Notes: generated by a model from the sequence alone, not told the origin. Shown: positions 31,110 to 43,459, numbered from the stretch's first letter. The stretch is DNA of 64,000 nucleotides from Tillus elongatus (GCA_964006375.1 OZ023262.1:50972960-51036959); one strand, 5' to 3'. Program-made: numbers and translations.

Positions 31110-32741
31110 CTATCGTACCGTGGGTGTTAACAAGGAGGAAAGAGGCAGCTTGTTAATTCTGGGCTTGAAGGTTTGGAGGTTCGGAGGAGAAGGAAAAACA
31201 TGTGCCGGCAAGGAATTCCATAACTTGGAAGTCCTCGGGACAAAAGAGCGGGCATAACAAGATGTTCTAAGTCCGGTGCATTCGCTCTGTTCCCCTGGTA
31301 GATCTGTTGGGGCAGCAGGTGGGGGAACTATGGAGGAAAGCTCCCCTGAGCAGTGCCCGTGCAGATATCTATAAAAGAGAGAGAGGTCACCAACGGCACG
31401 TCGGTGGGCAGGGGATGGCAACATTTGGGTGAGGGTAGGGTCACCGATGAGACGTATAGCTCTCTTTTGAATGGAGTCCAGGATAGCGAGTGTAGAAGCG
31501 GCAGCGGCACCCCAGATGTGGGAGCAGTATTCGAGGTTTGGCCTTATTTGTGAAGTATATAAGGTATAGAGATTAGCTGGTGAAAAGTATTTGCGTGCCC
31601 GGAAGAGGAAACCTAATTTCTTAGCAGCCGCTTCTGCAATTGATGTGACATATTGGTGCCAATTAAGATTTCGATCCACAGAAATGCCAACAAGAGAAAA
31701 GGACTCATTATTTTGAATAACTTGGTTGTTCATTGTGATGGGTCTAGGGCTGGTGTATCTTTTGTGAGAAAGAAAGCAAGACTTAGTTTTGGTGGGGTTG
31801 AATTGTACAAGATTTCTACTTCCCCAGTCTAATATTTTTTGGAGATCCACGGAGACAGAATCCTCCATGAGTCTGCGATCCTCATCTAATTGGGCTAAAG
31901 AGACAGGCTTAGAATATTGTATATTTGAATGGAGGGTGCTGTCGTCCGCGTAGCTGTGAACTGGGTTGGATGTGCTAGAGAGGAGGTCATTGATGTGGAG
32001 AAGAAACAAAGTAGGGGCTAAAGCTGAACCTTGAGGAACTCCTGCATTTATTGGATACAGTTTAGAGGAATGGCCATCCACAACAACAGATATGGTCCTG
32101 TTGGAGAGGAAATTTGCTGTCCAGGTACAAAGTTTTGGTGGTAGGCCATAGGCCGGAAGTTTATTAAGCAGCGCTGCGTGCCAGACCTGGTCGAATGCTT
32201 TGGATATGTCTAGAGCAACAATCTGGGATTCACCGTGTTGTTCCATAGACTTGTTCCAAGAATGGGTGACAAAGGAAAGGAGGTCGGCAGTCGATCTGCG
32301 CTGACGGAATCCATACTGCCTGTCGTGGATTAGACTGTGTTTTTCAAGAAATTTTAGTAATTCGGTGTTTATATACTTTTCCATCACTTTAGAGACGACT
32401 GAAAGGAGTAAAATTGGCCTGTAGTTGCTAGGAAGCGCTTTGGATCCGTTCTTGGGGATGGGTTGTACTCGAGCAGTTTTCCAGTTACTAGGGAATATGC
32501 CTTTATTATAAGATATCTGAAACAGACGAGTTAGGACAGGAGCAAGCTCTGGTGCGCATTTTTTGAGAACAATTGCTGGGATCTCGTCAAGGCCAGAGGC
32601 TTTCCTGGTATTAAGAGAAGAGAGCATCTTTCGTACCTTTTTAGTTTTGAAAGTGATATCCGTCATTTTATACGCGACATTGGGGACTGTTGGTGGTTGA
32701 ACATTTGGAGGTGGGTTGAGAGTAGAATTGGCGGCGAACAA
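31110..32741 (-). CDS. Reverse transcriptase of non-LTR retrotransposon, intact frame
   Basis: A 543-codon uninterrupted frame. Visible blocks are [18 protein letters not shown] (residues 47-64), [20 protein letters not shown] (91-110), [13 protein letters not shown] (143-155), [14 protein letters not shown] (motif A, Asp 178), [14 protein letters not shown] (motif B, 234-247), SYADDSTLH (motif C, 263-271), [11 protein letters not shown] (motif D) and [14 protein letters not shown] (motif E). The C-terminal part holds [13 protein letters not shown] and the [16 protein letters not shown] block. All catalytic aspartates are present. The start shown is only the first ATG; the true protein would be fused to the endonuclease upstream. 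It lacks an RNase H domain. The intact frame suggests recent insertion relative to the others here. Confidence 0.85.
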   Translation of the reverse strand: MFAANSTLNPPPNVQPPTVPNVAYKMTDITFKTKKVRKMLSSLNTRKASGLDEIPAIVLKKCAPELAPVLTRLFQISYNKGIFPSNWKTARVQPIPKNGSKALPSNYRPILLLSVVSKVMEKYINTELLKFLEKHSLIHDRQYGFRQRRSTADLLSFVTHSWNKSMEQHGESQIVALDISKAFDQVWHAALLNKLPAYGLPPKLCTWTANFLSNRTISVVVDGHSSKLYPINAGVPQGSALAPTLFLLHINDLLSSTSNPVHSYADDSTLHSNIQYSKPVSLAQLDEDRRLMEDSVSVDLQKILDWGSRNLVQFNPTKTKSCFLSHKRYTSPRPITMNNQVIQNNESFSLVGISVDRNLNWHQYVTSIAEAAAKKLGFLFRARKYFSPANLYTLYTSQIRPNLEYCSHIWGAAAASTLAILDSIQKRAIRLIGDPTLTQMLPSPAHRRAVGDLSLFYRYLHGHCSGELSSIVPPPAAPTDLPGEQSECTGLRTSCYARSFVPRTSKLWNSLPAHVFPSPPNLQTFKPRINKLPLSSLLTPTVR

Positions 32742-32822
32742 CGAAGCAAAAAGTTCAGTCTTGCCCAGGGCGGTAGAAACAATTTCATCCCCTGAGACAA
32801 GAGGTGGGAACGTGCTCTTGCG

Positions 32823-33167
32823 GAAATTATTCCCAATAGATTTAGCAAGAGTCCAGAAGGGTTTGTGGCCGTTGGAGCTTTGGAGAGGACTTTGTTTTTG
32901 ATGTGGTTTTTAAACGAGTTTTTTGTCTCAGAAAGAATGCGGACATAGCGGTTTCTTGCGTCGTTAAATTCTTGACGGTTTTCTTGACTGGGATTGTGTA
33001 GAAGCGTTTTGTGAGCTTTGACCTTTTGAAGTCTGGCCTTTTGCAGAAATTATTCCCGATAGATTTAGCAAGTGTCCAGAAGGGTTTGCCGCCGTTGAAG
33101 CTTAGGAGGACTTTGTTTTTGATGTGGTTGTTAAACGAGTTTTTTGCCTCAGAAAGAATGCAGACAT
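32823..33167 (-). repeat. Internal tandem duplication in the retrotransposon linker
   Basis: 32823-32946 and 33046-33167 are direct copies of about 124 bp offset by about 222 bp (GAAATTATTCCCRATAGATT to AGAAAGAATGCRGACAT). The copies differ by roughly a tenth. Because of this the endonuclease and RT frames are not continuous. Confidence 0.9.
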
Positions 33168-33675
33168 GGAAATGAGGAAAAGTAATCCCGCATTTCGTCC
33201 CAGTTTGCGGAGTTGTAGTGCCAAACGATACGTGGGTGTGATGACTGTGTGACCTCGGGTTGCATTGCGCAGGAAGCTGTGACCATGCCGTGGTCTGAGC
33301 GACCAAGGGGGGCGGTGACTGATATCTTATAGCATTCAGGTTGTGTAGTAAGAAGGAGATCCAAGGGATTTGAGCTGTGTGTTGGGATACGAGGAAAGTA
33401 AGTAGGTTGCTGAACCATATTGGCTAAAGAGTTGCTGACTGCAAAGGCCTCCGCTGCTCTCCCTTGTGGATCGGTTTTTGAAGATCCTAGCCATTCCTTA
33501 TTATGGACATTGAAGTCACCAAGAATAGTGACCTCGGAGGAAGGATATTCAGAAATCAGACAGTCGGTTTTTTCAGAAAGGTAGTCAAAGAGCTGGACAA
33601 AGTAGTTGTCAGAAGGTGACCGGTAAATGCAACAGATGAATTTAGTTGCAGCCCCGAGAGAGAGTTTTATCCATA

Positions 33676-33676
<1 letters not shown>
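33149..33676 (-). pseudogene. Endonuclease C-terminal half of the same retrotransposon
   Basis: It reads GAATKFICCIYRSPSDNYF, SEVTILGDFNVHNKEWLGSS (catalytic Asp/Asn), QPTYFPRIPTHSSNPLDLLL and APLGRSDHGMVTAS (catalytic SDH). The N-terminal half is missing, and the frame starts inside the (TA)n array. After IVWHYNSANWDEMRDYFSSF the frame shifts into the duplicated linker. Confidence 0.8.

Positions 33677-33754
<78 letters not shown>
33677..33754. repeat. (TA)n microsatellite, at 5' end of non-LTR element
   Basis: About 39 TA units marking the truncation point of the retrotransposon. Confidence 0.98.
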
Positions 33755-33758
<4 letters not shown>

Positions 33759-35605
33759 CTCAAATTGTCTGTTTCGGGAGTTTGCTAAAATATGCAAAAT
33801 AATTGAGAAACTGAATGTATTCCATTTGGCGGTTTCAGCTTGTATGGTCCACCCAGTATTGAACCTAACTTAACCTACAGTCTAGTTACAGAAACGGGAA
33901 TGTTCCGTCTAAAATAAGCAAGTTGATACCCATCTTTGGTATAATCGGAAGTAGCCAAATTTTGAAAATATTTCAAATCCCTAGGCCATCGCCCGTAAAA
34001 TTCCAGACGAACTTTTATTCGTTACTGATTTTCTTGTAACGGAAGCTCGCCAGGACGCAGTCCTCTATAATATGTATCAAATGTCCGTATTGGTCCCATA
34101 CGAATTAATTAATGACTATAACCAGAGTTGCTTTATCTGATAAAATACCATTGTACAAAGACTAAAAGGGACTATTTGATAAAACTTATGTTCGTGTATA
34201 AACGTGTTCCCTTTTCTGGCAGGATAACGAAAGCCTTTGTTCTTCGAGCAATAATGAGCAATTCCAGATAAAATATGTATCTTGATAACAGGACGCTCTT
34301 GTTTAGCGCCTTTGCTCCCTGCTGGTGTGAAACTGCTCGGTTCAGATGCAGGTCGTTCGTTTTTCTCTGAACGTTATGAAAATACGAAACGCGCTATCCC
34401 CGAGAGTATCCTGTTATTTCTCTCACTTCTATTTATTTGAAGAGGGCGCTGTCACTGTATAAGACGTGTATCAATAAAAATACAGGGTACAGTAAATGAG
34501 CTAGCCTATTTTTTCTACCGTGTTTGAAACATAGAGAAAATATTAAGAAAATGCTTCTAAAATATTTAGCGAATTTTCGTAGAAATATTGTGAATTTTAA
34601 GTAATTTGGTACACAATATTTAGAGTTTTTTCTAAATTAAAAATAAAATCTGAAAGGCATGTGTTGAAGCGACTTAGTGGTTAAAGTCCAATGCCTGACA
34701 GACGGAGTAGTTAAGTGCCACGCGTAGATTGATTGATTCAACAGGTATAAACCACACATCAACGGTAACCAAACTAAATAACAGGCACAAAACATACTGC
34801 TCGACCCAACAATCGGGAAATCTCGGCCACAAATTGAATTAAGAATTTGCCAAGTAATTGTTATTTAACTGGGGGATCCAATCAATTTTTAAAATACACT
34901 ATATTTGTAGCTTGATGAACGCCCCCGAATACAGTTTTAGCACAGCATAGATATATTATGCTGTGGTTTTAGACTGAAGGTGTAGCAAAATATTGTAGAA
35001 ATGTAAACAAAAGTAAGTCAAGTCTATGTAAAAATGATTGTAAAATAGTTTTTTTTATCTTTTAAGTTAAACATAAGACATCATACAAGACCGAAACCGC
35101 CGTCGAATGTGTTTCAATGTGAATTATACTCATTCTATAATTAACTGGTACGTATACTTTTAATATAATATGCTGGTCTTCTACACAGAAGGTTGCATGA
35201 TCGATTCCAGCTAGATGAATGTATAGTTTTTTTAATTTTGACATTTGGAGAAACAATGGTGCACAGATTGCATACGTTTTAAAGAATATCTCTTTTTTTT
35301 TAAACGCCTGGATAACTTTGCCACCTTTGAGTCTGAAATTATATATTTTATCAGACATTTTGTTATTGTTGAGATTGAAAAAACAGGTTTTACAAGGTTA
35401 ACTAAAACCAAATCATTCTGGCGATTAATAAGAAAAAAAAAGTTCTGCGTTTATAATTTGGCTTTACTTTTCTAAATAGAAATTAAGTTTCCTTCTAAAA
35501 ATCTTTTGTAGCGTTGTTTTAAGTTTCTTTTAAAGAGACTTACACTATCTACAGATATAGCAAAGTTTAATTTTTTAGCTTCATAGCTAATTTAGCTTTG
35601 TGCAT
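33755..35605. other. Unassigned stretch with weak SINE-like heads
   Basis: No gene is supported. 34672-34745 (ACTTAGTGGTTAAAGTCC and GATTGATTCAAC) and 35185-35215 (GGTTGCATGATCGATTCCAGC) look like parts of tRNA-derived SINEs. A hairpin module TTTAGCGAATTTTCGTAGAAA lies at 34566-34586. Confidence 0.4.
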
Positions 35606-35828
35606 TTTTCTCGAAAGGAGTTAGAACACAAGATTTTTTTGATAATAGAGAGATATCGCTGGTAACACTTTCGAAGAATTCTTTAAATATGCGCGAACTA
35701 GGACCTCTAAAATCGATCTTCAAGGCCTGTGTAAGTTTAAAGTATTAATTTTAGTAATATGCCGTGTAATAATAGTGTACAATTCTTATAAAAATTTGCT
35801 AGTATAACGCACTTGCTGCGTCCCGAAA
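35606..35828 (-). repeat. TA-core repeat, heavily deleted copy
   Basis: It retains a hairpin-side part with ATGCGCGAACTAGGACC and the outer terminus ATAACGCACTTGCTGCGTCCC at about 35804-35824, with no TA core. Confidence 0.7.
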
Positions 35829-36645
35829 TTTTTTACAATCTCCTATGTGTCGTCACTCCATATCTTGTTACGCTATGGACGTTTTACCCACAATCACCCT
35901 GTATATTTATAACTGCACGTTGTAACATAATATTTTAATAACCAACGTTGTCGAGAAAATATTTTTGTCATCTTGATTTACTATAGCTAAAAATTTGACT
36001 TACAATAAAACACTCGGGTAATGCAATTGAATTCCCCGGTTATGTATATATCGAGGGTGGATTACGTAAAAGAAGGGAGCGAGAGAGAACGGTATATATA
36101 TATACATTACGTAAGGATGTAACATAGAGGTCGCATGACCCTATATCACCCACATGCAGGCAGTAGTGTCTCTCAGGACAAGACTCAAGATTGCCTTTCA
36201 ATAACGTACTTAATGATGGCAGGTATTATCGAACACATAAATAATATCCCTTTTATTCTGTCGTTGTCGTCCCTCTCTTTCGCTGCCACCGGTAACGAGG
36301 TTGATGGTTGTATGAAACTTTACGGGATAGTGGTGCATTTGCATCCATTCTTTTTCATCTAAATTACCGATGCGAAGGACATGCTTACTCAGTGGAAAGC
36401 AGATAAGAATGGATGACTGCTATTATTTTATACTGAACGGTAATAAAGAAATCTCTGCATAAAGTTTAAGAACTTCGCCTGTCTTTTTTCATGTTTCTTT
36501 TGATACAGCTTTGGTGAATACCCTATAGGTAATTTTGGAAGAAATATTTTAAACTGTATTTACAGTTAATCTATTTAAAGTAATGACATCATCAACTGTT
36601 ACGGTCGACTTTTATGCCATCTTACATTTTCATAATTTTTTTTAT
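35829..36645. other. Unassigned stretch
   Basis: No gene. TTACGTAA-type palindromic strings occur at about 36063-36070 and 36109-36117, with a short TATATATATA between them, in a GA-rich context. Function unknown. Confidence 0.45.
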
Positions 36646-36962
36646 ATTTCAACAACACACCACGAGGGTTTACAGCTTAAATAATATTGTACCGTGGGTG
36701 TCGATAAGGAGGAAAGAGGCAACTTGTTAATTCTGAACTTGAAGGTTTGGAGGTTCGGAGGAGAAGGAAAAACATGTGCCGGCAAGGAATTCCACAACTC
36801 GGAAGTCCTCGTGAGAAAAAGCGGGCATAACAAGATGTTCTATGTATGGTGACCTGGACAGTAAAAGGGTGCATTCGCTCTGTTCCCCTGGTAGATCTGT
36901 TAGGGGCAGCAGGTGGAGGAACTATGGAAGAAAGCTCCTCTGAGCAGTGCCCGTGCAGATAT

Positions 36963-36997
<35 letters not shown>

Positions 36998-37043
36998 CAC
37001 CAACGACACGTCGGTGGGCAAGGGATGGCAGCCTTTCGGTGAG
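36646..37043 (-). pseudogene. 3' end of non-LTR element, left arm of a fold-back
   Basis: It matches the last ~400 bp of the 31.07 kb element on the minus strand, from the 3' end ATTTCAACAACACACC to the [19 protein letters not shown] part. A (GA)14 run at 36967-36995 replaces the short GAGAGA of other copies. Confidence 0.85.
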
Positions 37044-37046
37044 GGC

Positions 37047-37538
37047 CAAATAAGGCCAAACCTCGAATACTGCCCCCAGATCTGGGGTGCTGCTGCCGCT
37101 TCTACACTCGCTATCCTGGACTCCATCCAGAAGAGAGCTATACGTTTCATCGGTGACCCTACCCTCACCCAAAGGCTGCCATCCCTTGCCCACCGACGTG
37201 ACGTTGGTGACCTCTCTCTCTTTTATAGATATCTCCACGGGCACTGCTCAGAGGAGCTTTCTTCCATAGTTCCTCCACCTGCTGACCCCAACAGATCTAC
37301 CAGGGGAACAGAGCGAATGCACCCTTTTACTGTCCAAGTCACCAGACATAGAACATCTTGTTATGTCCGCTCTTTTGTCCCGAGGACTTCCAAGTTGTGG
37401 AATTCTTTGCCGGCACATGTTTTCCTTCTCCTCCGAACCTTCAAGTCCAGAATTAACAAGTTGCCTCTTTCCCCCTTGTCGACACCAACGGTACGATAGT
37501 ATTTAGGCCGTAAGCCCTCGTGGTGTGTTGTTGAAATA
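37047..37538 (+). pseudogene. 3' end of non-LTR element, right arm of a fold-back
   Basis: It runs from CAAATAAGGCCAAACCTCGAA to GTGTGTTGTTGAAATATT. The 161-codon frame at 37014-37499 reads [18 protein letters not shown] and [16 protein letters not shown]. It is head-to-head with 36646-37043, so about 390 bp of each arm can pair around a ~110-bp loop. Confidence 0.85.
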
Positions 37539-37671
37539 TTATTTAATCTGTAATGCGATTTTGCAATTTAGCTAAGTTGTATGATCTGTTGACGTAGACC
37601 TTTAACTTAAAATAATCCAGAGTGTAAGATCTGGGAAACTTACGGGTCACTATCGGTCCTCCCCTGTCAAT

Positions 37672-38525
37672 CTACGTCCTAGGAAAACAATTGTCCGGAA
37701 AATTTCGAACAGGATGCGCATAGTGCAGGGGTGGCTGTTTGCTGAATTCACATGGTATTCTTTTGGTAGGATCATAGTCTTGTGGAAAAAAATCTTTAAG
37801 CTCTGAAACAAGGCCATTTTGCGAAAAAACTAAATATCTTTCGCCAGTGAGGGTTCCTTCAAAGAAGAAAGGTCCAACCATTCTTCTGGGGTGTTGAGTG
37901 TGTGCCTCTACAATACAGTGGGGTTTCTTCAAAGAAGAAAGGCCCAAATGTCCTTCTGGGGTGTTGACTATATGCCTCTACCATCCAATACAGATCTATT
38001 TAACTACAATACCTGCAATTTTGATGGTTCACTGTACCATGGAGAGAAACCGTAGCCTCCGCCGAAAGAATTATTTGCTTGTGCAAACATCGATTTTCGT
38101 CGCACAAATTCATCGTAGTTTTATAAAAATGTAGCCGTCAGTCAGGGTCGTCATCGTTAAGTTCCTGTACGAGTTTTAGGGATGTTAATCCTCCTTCCTC
38201 ATGACACGTAGCAATATTGTCTGTCTTAACTACATTTTCTAATGCAACCAACCGAGACCTACTATGAGCATTCTCTTCCCTACTTACCAAAATGTTCAGT
38301 TTATGATCTTCATCGGGTTTTGGACGCTCAGGTTTTGGAGAATCTTCAACAACACCACTTTCTCTAAATTTACACCCAGTCTTACTGACTATGGATTGTA
38401 TAATAGAGCGATCTGGATATTTTGCATTGATCAAACCGCAAACTTCCTGCCGACTACCAGTCGTATCCCTGCATTCGATGGAAACTAACATTTCAATTGT
38501 TTGTGTGATAGTTAAATGTGCCATA
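37672..38525 (-). pseudogene. Mariner-like transposase remnant
   Basis: On the minus strand it begins MAHLTITQTIEMLVSIECRD (38525) and continues with helix-turn-helix blocks (RQEVCGLINAKYPDRS, FRESGVVEDSPKPERP). It then gives LKLVQELNDDD, a decayed first catalytic block (SAEATVSLHGTVNHQNCRY), GPFFFEGTLTGERYLVF and HYAHPVRNF. The second catalytic block is damaged and the last (SPDLTPLDF) is missing. A ~68-bp tandem duplication (37857-37922 / 37925-37992) repeats the GPFFFE-coding part. Same broad family as the elements at 19.4 and 56.4 kb but another lineage. Confidence 0.75.
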
Positions 38526-38629
38526 ATACTTAAAATGCAATAACACTTTTGTAGCGATAATACATTAAAAGTCGGTATCAAACTTCTACTTTATAATGTT
38601 TGTACCTGTATAAAACACCAGGCACTTCG

Positions 38630-40780
38630 AAAAAACAAGTCCTAACAAAGAACTTAGACGATCCAAAAGAAGAACCTGGAGGCAGTTTACGACGGGATAG
38701 ATAAACTGGCCCTCGCACAGCGCCTACAAAAAATCTTTCATGGAATCACTCAAATGCCATTGTCTTACTTAAAAGACCAAGCGGTAAATATACAAACAGC
38801 CCAGAGGAATCATTACATAGAGTGATCCGACACTATTGTTTATTATCAATCGGTATCAGTTATCGGCTGGTCTGGAAATATTTGACTATACCTCCTAAAC
38901 TGGAAAAATGAGCTAATGGCAAAAAGCCACAGCCATAATTCGAACAACAACAACAACAACAGCCCAGAGGAAGGCACCATAGTTCTCCTACAGACTCACT
39001 TTTTAGGGTAACAAAACACAGAAAATAATTTGCAACAGAGCAGCTGAGCTGATCAAGTGTTAAGGTTAAGAAATCCAGTGAGAGTTGACAAAAGATTTGA
39101 AAATGAAATATTTGGGGTTGACAGAATTAAATGGGCGATATAGAGTTTTAAACATTATAAATCCCCTGGCAACGACGGCGTATTTCCAGCTTTGCTACAG
39201 CGGGGTTTTAACATACTAAATCCTTACCTGCAGCAAATATTTAGTCCTAGGCTATATTTTTCAGGCATGGAGAGAACAAAATGTTGTGTTTACACCAAAA
39301 ACGAGACCTCACCCTATGGACAAAGCAAAGTCATACCGCCCCATACCCTGACACCCTTTCTCCTAAAGACCATTGAGAAGGCATTAGATCAATACATTAG
39401 AAGCAAAACCCTCACAAGAAAACCGCTTCATGTACAACAATTCGCCTACCAGGTGGGCAAATCCACATTCGATACCCTCACTGTTTAGTGAAGGGCATGG
39501 AAAAAACTTTGGTGGCCTAAGAAGTAGCCCTCAGTACATTCACATAGAGGGTGCCTTTGACAAGACCTCATAGAAATCTATCAAACGGCCCCCACAGGAA
39601 AGCGATGTAGAATTCCCCAGCGACTATAAATGAAACAAGCGCAGTAGTGACTTCTGCAAAAAGTTGTCCTCAGAGAGGAGCGCTATCACTTCTGCTGTGG
39701 TAGCTCGTTGTTGATAAACCTGTGACTACATGGGACAGAGCAGGGTTAATAGTCAAATGAGATGATATTGTCATAACAGTTAAGAGCAAGCATGATGCTG
39801 TAGTATCCAGCGTAATGCAAACAGCCCTAAATATTGTAAGCACCTGGTGTGAGATGAAGGGGCTTAATGTTAATCCTCATAAGACATTCCTTGTACCATT
39901 TACGAACCGAAGGACACTAAATTTAAAAGCTCCCACTCTGAATGGAACACAGATACAATTTTTCAATGAAATTAAATATTTGGGGATCTTCTTAGATCAA
40001 AAACTGAATTGGAACACGCACTTGCAAGAACTCTTTCGAGGGCCAGAACGGCAGTCCAGATTTGCTGTAGACATATAAAACACATAGGGGTCGAATCCCA
40101 AGACGGTATGTGGGATATACCAAACTGTGGTTAAACCCATGGTCACATATGAGTATATAGTATGGTGGCGAAAAACGGAAGAAACCTCAGCACAAAGCAA
40201 ATTGCAAAATTTGCAGGTGCTGATGTGTCTTGGAATAACGGGAGCCATGGCATCATGCCCTACAGCTGCAATAAAGGCAATGCTGAATCTGAACCCACTG
40301 CAGACATGCGTGAAGAAGGAAGCAGCACTAAGCGCTTTGATTTTAAGCAGACAAATTTAAGCCAGGAGATTAGATTGGCGACTTGCAAATTCTGGAAGTA
40401 ATTCCATTGGAGACACTCGCTAATCCAGGAGATCAAATGCCAGCTAAACTGGACTCCATAATTCCATTTGGTGTGGTCTTAAGTGACCGCCAATCATGGG
40501 ACAAATACAGCGAAAGGCTGAGTCATGCGTATGCTATACAGAGGGGCCTAAGCAAATAGAGGGAGCAGGACTGGGAATAAGAAGACCTAACTTTAGACTC
40601 GCTAAGTCCATGTGAAAAACTTCCACCATCTTCCGCGCAGGAATGGTTGCTATAAATCTCTAAGTACAGGAGTGCATACAAAGAAGCCTCAGCAATACAG
40701 AGATTTATATCCTTTCAGATAGTCAGGCAGTACTCAAGACTCTGAACTCATTTAAAACTGAGTCTAAACTGACCAGGCAA
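38630..40780 (+). pseudogene. Non-LTR retrotransposon remnant with RNase H (R1/LOA/I group)
   Basis: Plus-strand frames give YKSPGNDGVFPALLQRG (about 39155), SYRPITLTPFLLKTIEKALD (39340), FAYQVGKSTFDTLT (39440), ALNIVSTWCEMKGLNVNPHKT (39820), FNEIKYLGIFLDQKLNWNTHL (39963), VVKPMVTYEYIVWW (40120), LQNLQVLMCLGITGAMASCP (40200) and ILSDSQAVLKTLNSF (40715), the last being an RNase H motif. The YADD region is not readable. The RNase H points to the R1/LOA/I assemblage. Many stops and frameshifts. An insertion with target duplication lies at 38810-38957. Confidence 0.7.
38810..38957 (+). mobile_element. Short (CAA)n-tailed retroinsertion with 15-bp target duplication
   Basis: AACAGCCCAGAGGAA occurs at 38795-38809 and 38958-38972, flanking a 148-bp insert that ends AATTCGAACAACAACAACAA. 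The tail and duplication are those of target-primed reverse transcription, so this is a 5'-truncated LINE or a SINE. The source element is not otherwise present here. Confidence 0.75.
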
Positions 40781-40827
40781 TACCTGGCGTTGGTGATTGG
40801 CCGTAGTCGCGGAAATAGACCAACGTT
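40775..40827 (+). repeat. SINE tail fragment
   Basis: ACCTGGCGTTGGTGATTGGCC and GTCGCGGAAATAGACC match the tail of the SINE at 8297-8340. Confidence 0.65.
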
Positions 40828-40829
40828 AA

Positions 40830-41379
40830 AGAAAAAAATACATACTTTAGCGAGTAGTATATGTACAGGGCGGGCAACTAAGAATGGTCGTTGGCCATAT
40901 CTTAGGAACGGTTCACTGTAAAGCTTCAGTCAAAAAAAAAACTGTCATGAGGAATGATAAATCACTGGAAGTTATTTTCAAGTTTTTAAAATCACCGCTA
41001 GAGGGCGCAACCACTGGTGGCCGGAAAATTGCGATTTTCATCACATTTTCGCCAATTAAGTGGTACATTTGATATACGCAGAATAATGGCCGAGCAACGG
41101 ACATTATTCTTTGCCTCGCATACTTTTTGATACTTTCAAAAATAAAGTGGTGTTGGGACGTCGAATGTTTATTTGTTCAATTGCTATTGATTACGGTTTA
41201 GCTCGACGGAACTTGATGGGCTTGGGCTCGCTGGAGAAACTTTTCTTGCTCTACCATATTCACTCATTGCATGTTTCCGATGTATCTTACATAGACAAAG
41301 AGGGAGTGCGTTGTTTGAATAGTTGGTTCATGTTGCTGTTTTTCTAAAGAAAATTAAATGGAATGATATATCAATAATA
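40830..41379. other. Unassigned stretch, possible DNA-transposon end
   Basis: TACAGGGCGGGCAACTAAGAA at 40864 resembles a mariner-type terminus, but no partner end is recognised. The frame at 41111-41347 has no known similarity. Confidence 0.4.
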
Positions 41380-41835
41380 ACATAGTAGACTGGCTACAAA
41401 AAACTGAAGCTACCAGTGAAAATCGCAGTTCGATATCATTACTCTAGCGGGTCGATCTTAGCGATCAAAGTTGGAACTACAAATTACCACATCTTAATAA
41501 CAAGGGAGCAACAATGAAATAACAGATGACGTTCAACAAATAACATTTATTCTACTGACTAATGAGATAGAAACGTTCCCATAAATAAAAATCTAAAAAC
41601 TCAAGTCAGGGGACCTAGCTGGCCAAGGAAACATACTTCTTCTTCCTATCTATCTCCCAGAAAAGGCCTGATCTAAGAAAATCGACCACATTTGAACAGT
41701 ATGGTGCTGGATAGAGATCGTGTTGGAAAATCATATTACGAGTCGCTAGAGGTACATTTTCCAAAAACACTGATAATTCATTCTTCAGAAAATCGTGATA
41801 TTGCTGATGTTTAATGTTGTATTGAAAATGTAGGG
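41380..41835 (-). pseudogene. Mariner-like transposase C-terminal remnant
   Basis: Read on the minus strand across frames: HDFLKNELSVFLENVPLATR, NMIFQHDLYPAPYCSNVV in the place of the HDGAPAH block, and LEFLDFYLWERF in the place of LTPLDFFLWG. The second catalytic Asp is present and the third is lost. The N-terminal part is missing. Confidence 0.6.
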
Positions 41836-41864
41836 TCGAATTATATATCTATCTATTTATGTTA

Positions 41865-41990
41865 TAAAAGCTAAACTACATAGCAAATTTAGATTTCCAT
41901 GTTACACAACAAAACAGTTATAAGCATTTAATAATGGTGTATGGTCATTTCTATGAAAATTCACTACCATAGCGCACTTGCTGCTTCAAG
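41865..41990 (-). repeat. TA-core repeat, 5'-terminal fragment
   Basis: GAAAATTCACTACCATAGCGC followed by ACTTGCTGCTTCAAGACC is the decayed outer terminus. Confidence 0.65.
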
Positions 41991-42894
41991 ACCTTTACTT
42001 AATTTATGGCAATCTTTGACTATTTTCCCGTCATGATTAATAATTATTACTGTCGAATCAATATGTTTGACGCGGAATATTTCTGAAACGGCTAATTTGA
42101 TTATTACGTATGATTATGAATTATATTTTTGAAGTCAGAAGAGATGAACTTCCATTCTAAGCAATCTTATATAGGATGTTCTAATTTAAAAAAATTGTGG
42201 TTAGGTATTTTTTTCGATTTGGCGATGTAGATTTGGTTTTTCAAAAAGGAAATTCTCACAGCTTGTAAAAAGTTCTACAACTTTCATTTGGAATGTTTTT
42301 TTTCTATCCCCAAAAACAAAAGTAGCAAAAGCTGCACTAAGTATAAGGAACAAACCATATGTTTCTAACTGATGGAAAGGAACGATATAAGTGTTTTATA
42401 ACGCTTCTTCTTGTATGTAATTAATTTAGTAATTCGTTTTTAAACTAGTCTCCCAACATTTTGTCGGGTGTTATTAAACTTTTTCAAGTAAAAGGTACAT
42501 GCAAATTATGTCTATTACAAGAAACAAACATGTTTTACTTAAGTTGAGTGTTTCTGCCGGGAAGAGTGTACTAGAACAGGTAAAACACATTTCTCTAAAT
42601 AAGTTTTATTCCTTATGGTTGCCGTTGCTAAATATGCACATCGGCTGTTGGCTGTTCCAACTTGAGACTACGGCGTAAGTAATTACATTATAATAACTGA
42701 GGTTATTCCCGCCTTTACAGCCTGATGACACAAACCGTTTATTCAACTATTGTTCTGTGACTTGGGTTACTATGCGGAGTCACTGTTCTTGAAAACGTGA
42801 GCGCATTAACGATATTTCTCTGTTCTTTACTCAACAACTTGTACACATTTGTCGTGAACTCGGACATTACGAGGTGTGGCTATTAAAAAAAGTC
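41991..42894. other. Unassigned AT-rich stretch
   Basis: I see no gene, RNA gene or repeat in about 900 bp. Confidence 0.5.
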
Positions 42895-43373
42895 GGGACG
42901 CAGCAAGTGCGTTATGGCAGTGAATTTTTATAAAAATGCTTTGAATATCAAATATGTCTTTTTAATGCAAGCAGTCATCAATTTGATTACCAGTATAACC
43001 TATATAGTAGAAACAATGTGCCATATTTTATCAAAATAACTTATTGTTTGAAAATGTACAAAAATTTTTCCAACAATAGACTTTAAATGTTGGTTTCCTA
43101 GCCAACAAACCTTAGGTTAATAGCAAATTGAGTGAATTTTCATAGAAATGATCTGGCACCAAAAATTTCATTATAACTTTTTTCTTGTAACATATAAATC
43201 TAAATTTTGGTGTATACTTTTTTATATCACAAACCTACCTACCAAATGCGGTTATCATAGCTTTTTTTTATTTTTTGAGATAAAATCTGTTTTCGAAAGG
43301 AAACTCTAACGAACTTATTCAAGCCACTTACAATCAAAATTGGCCCATTATTTTTTGAGTTATCGGTGTAATA

Positions 43374-43459
<86 letters not shown>

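Noticed and set aside
36677..37168. 163-codon minus-strand frame as a gene
   Set aside because: It crosses the centre of the fold-back and mixes the retrotransposon frame with a (GA)n run.
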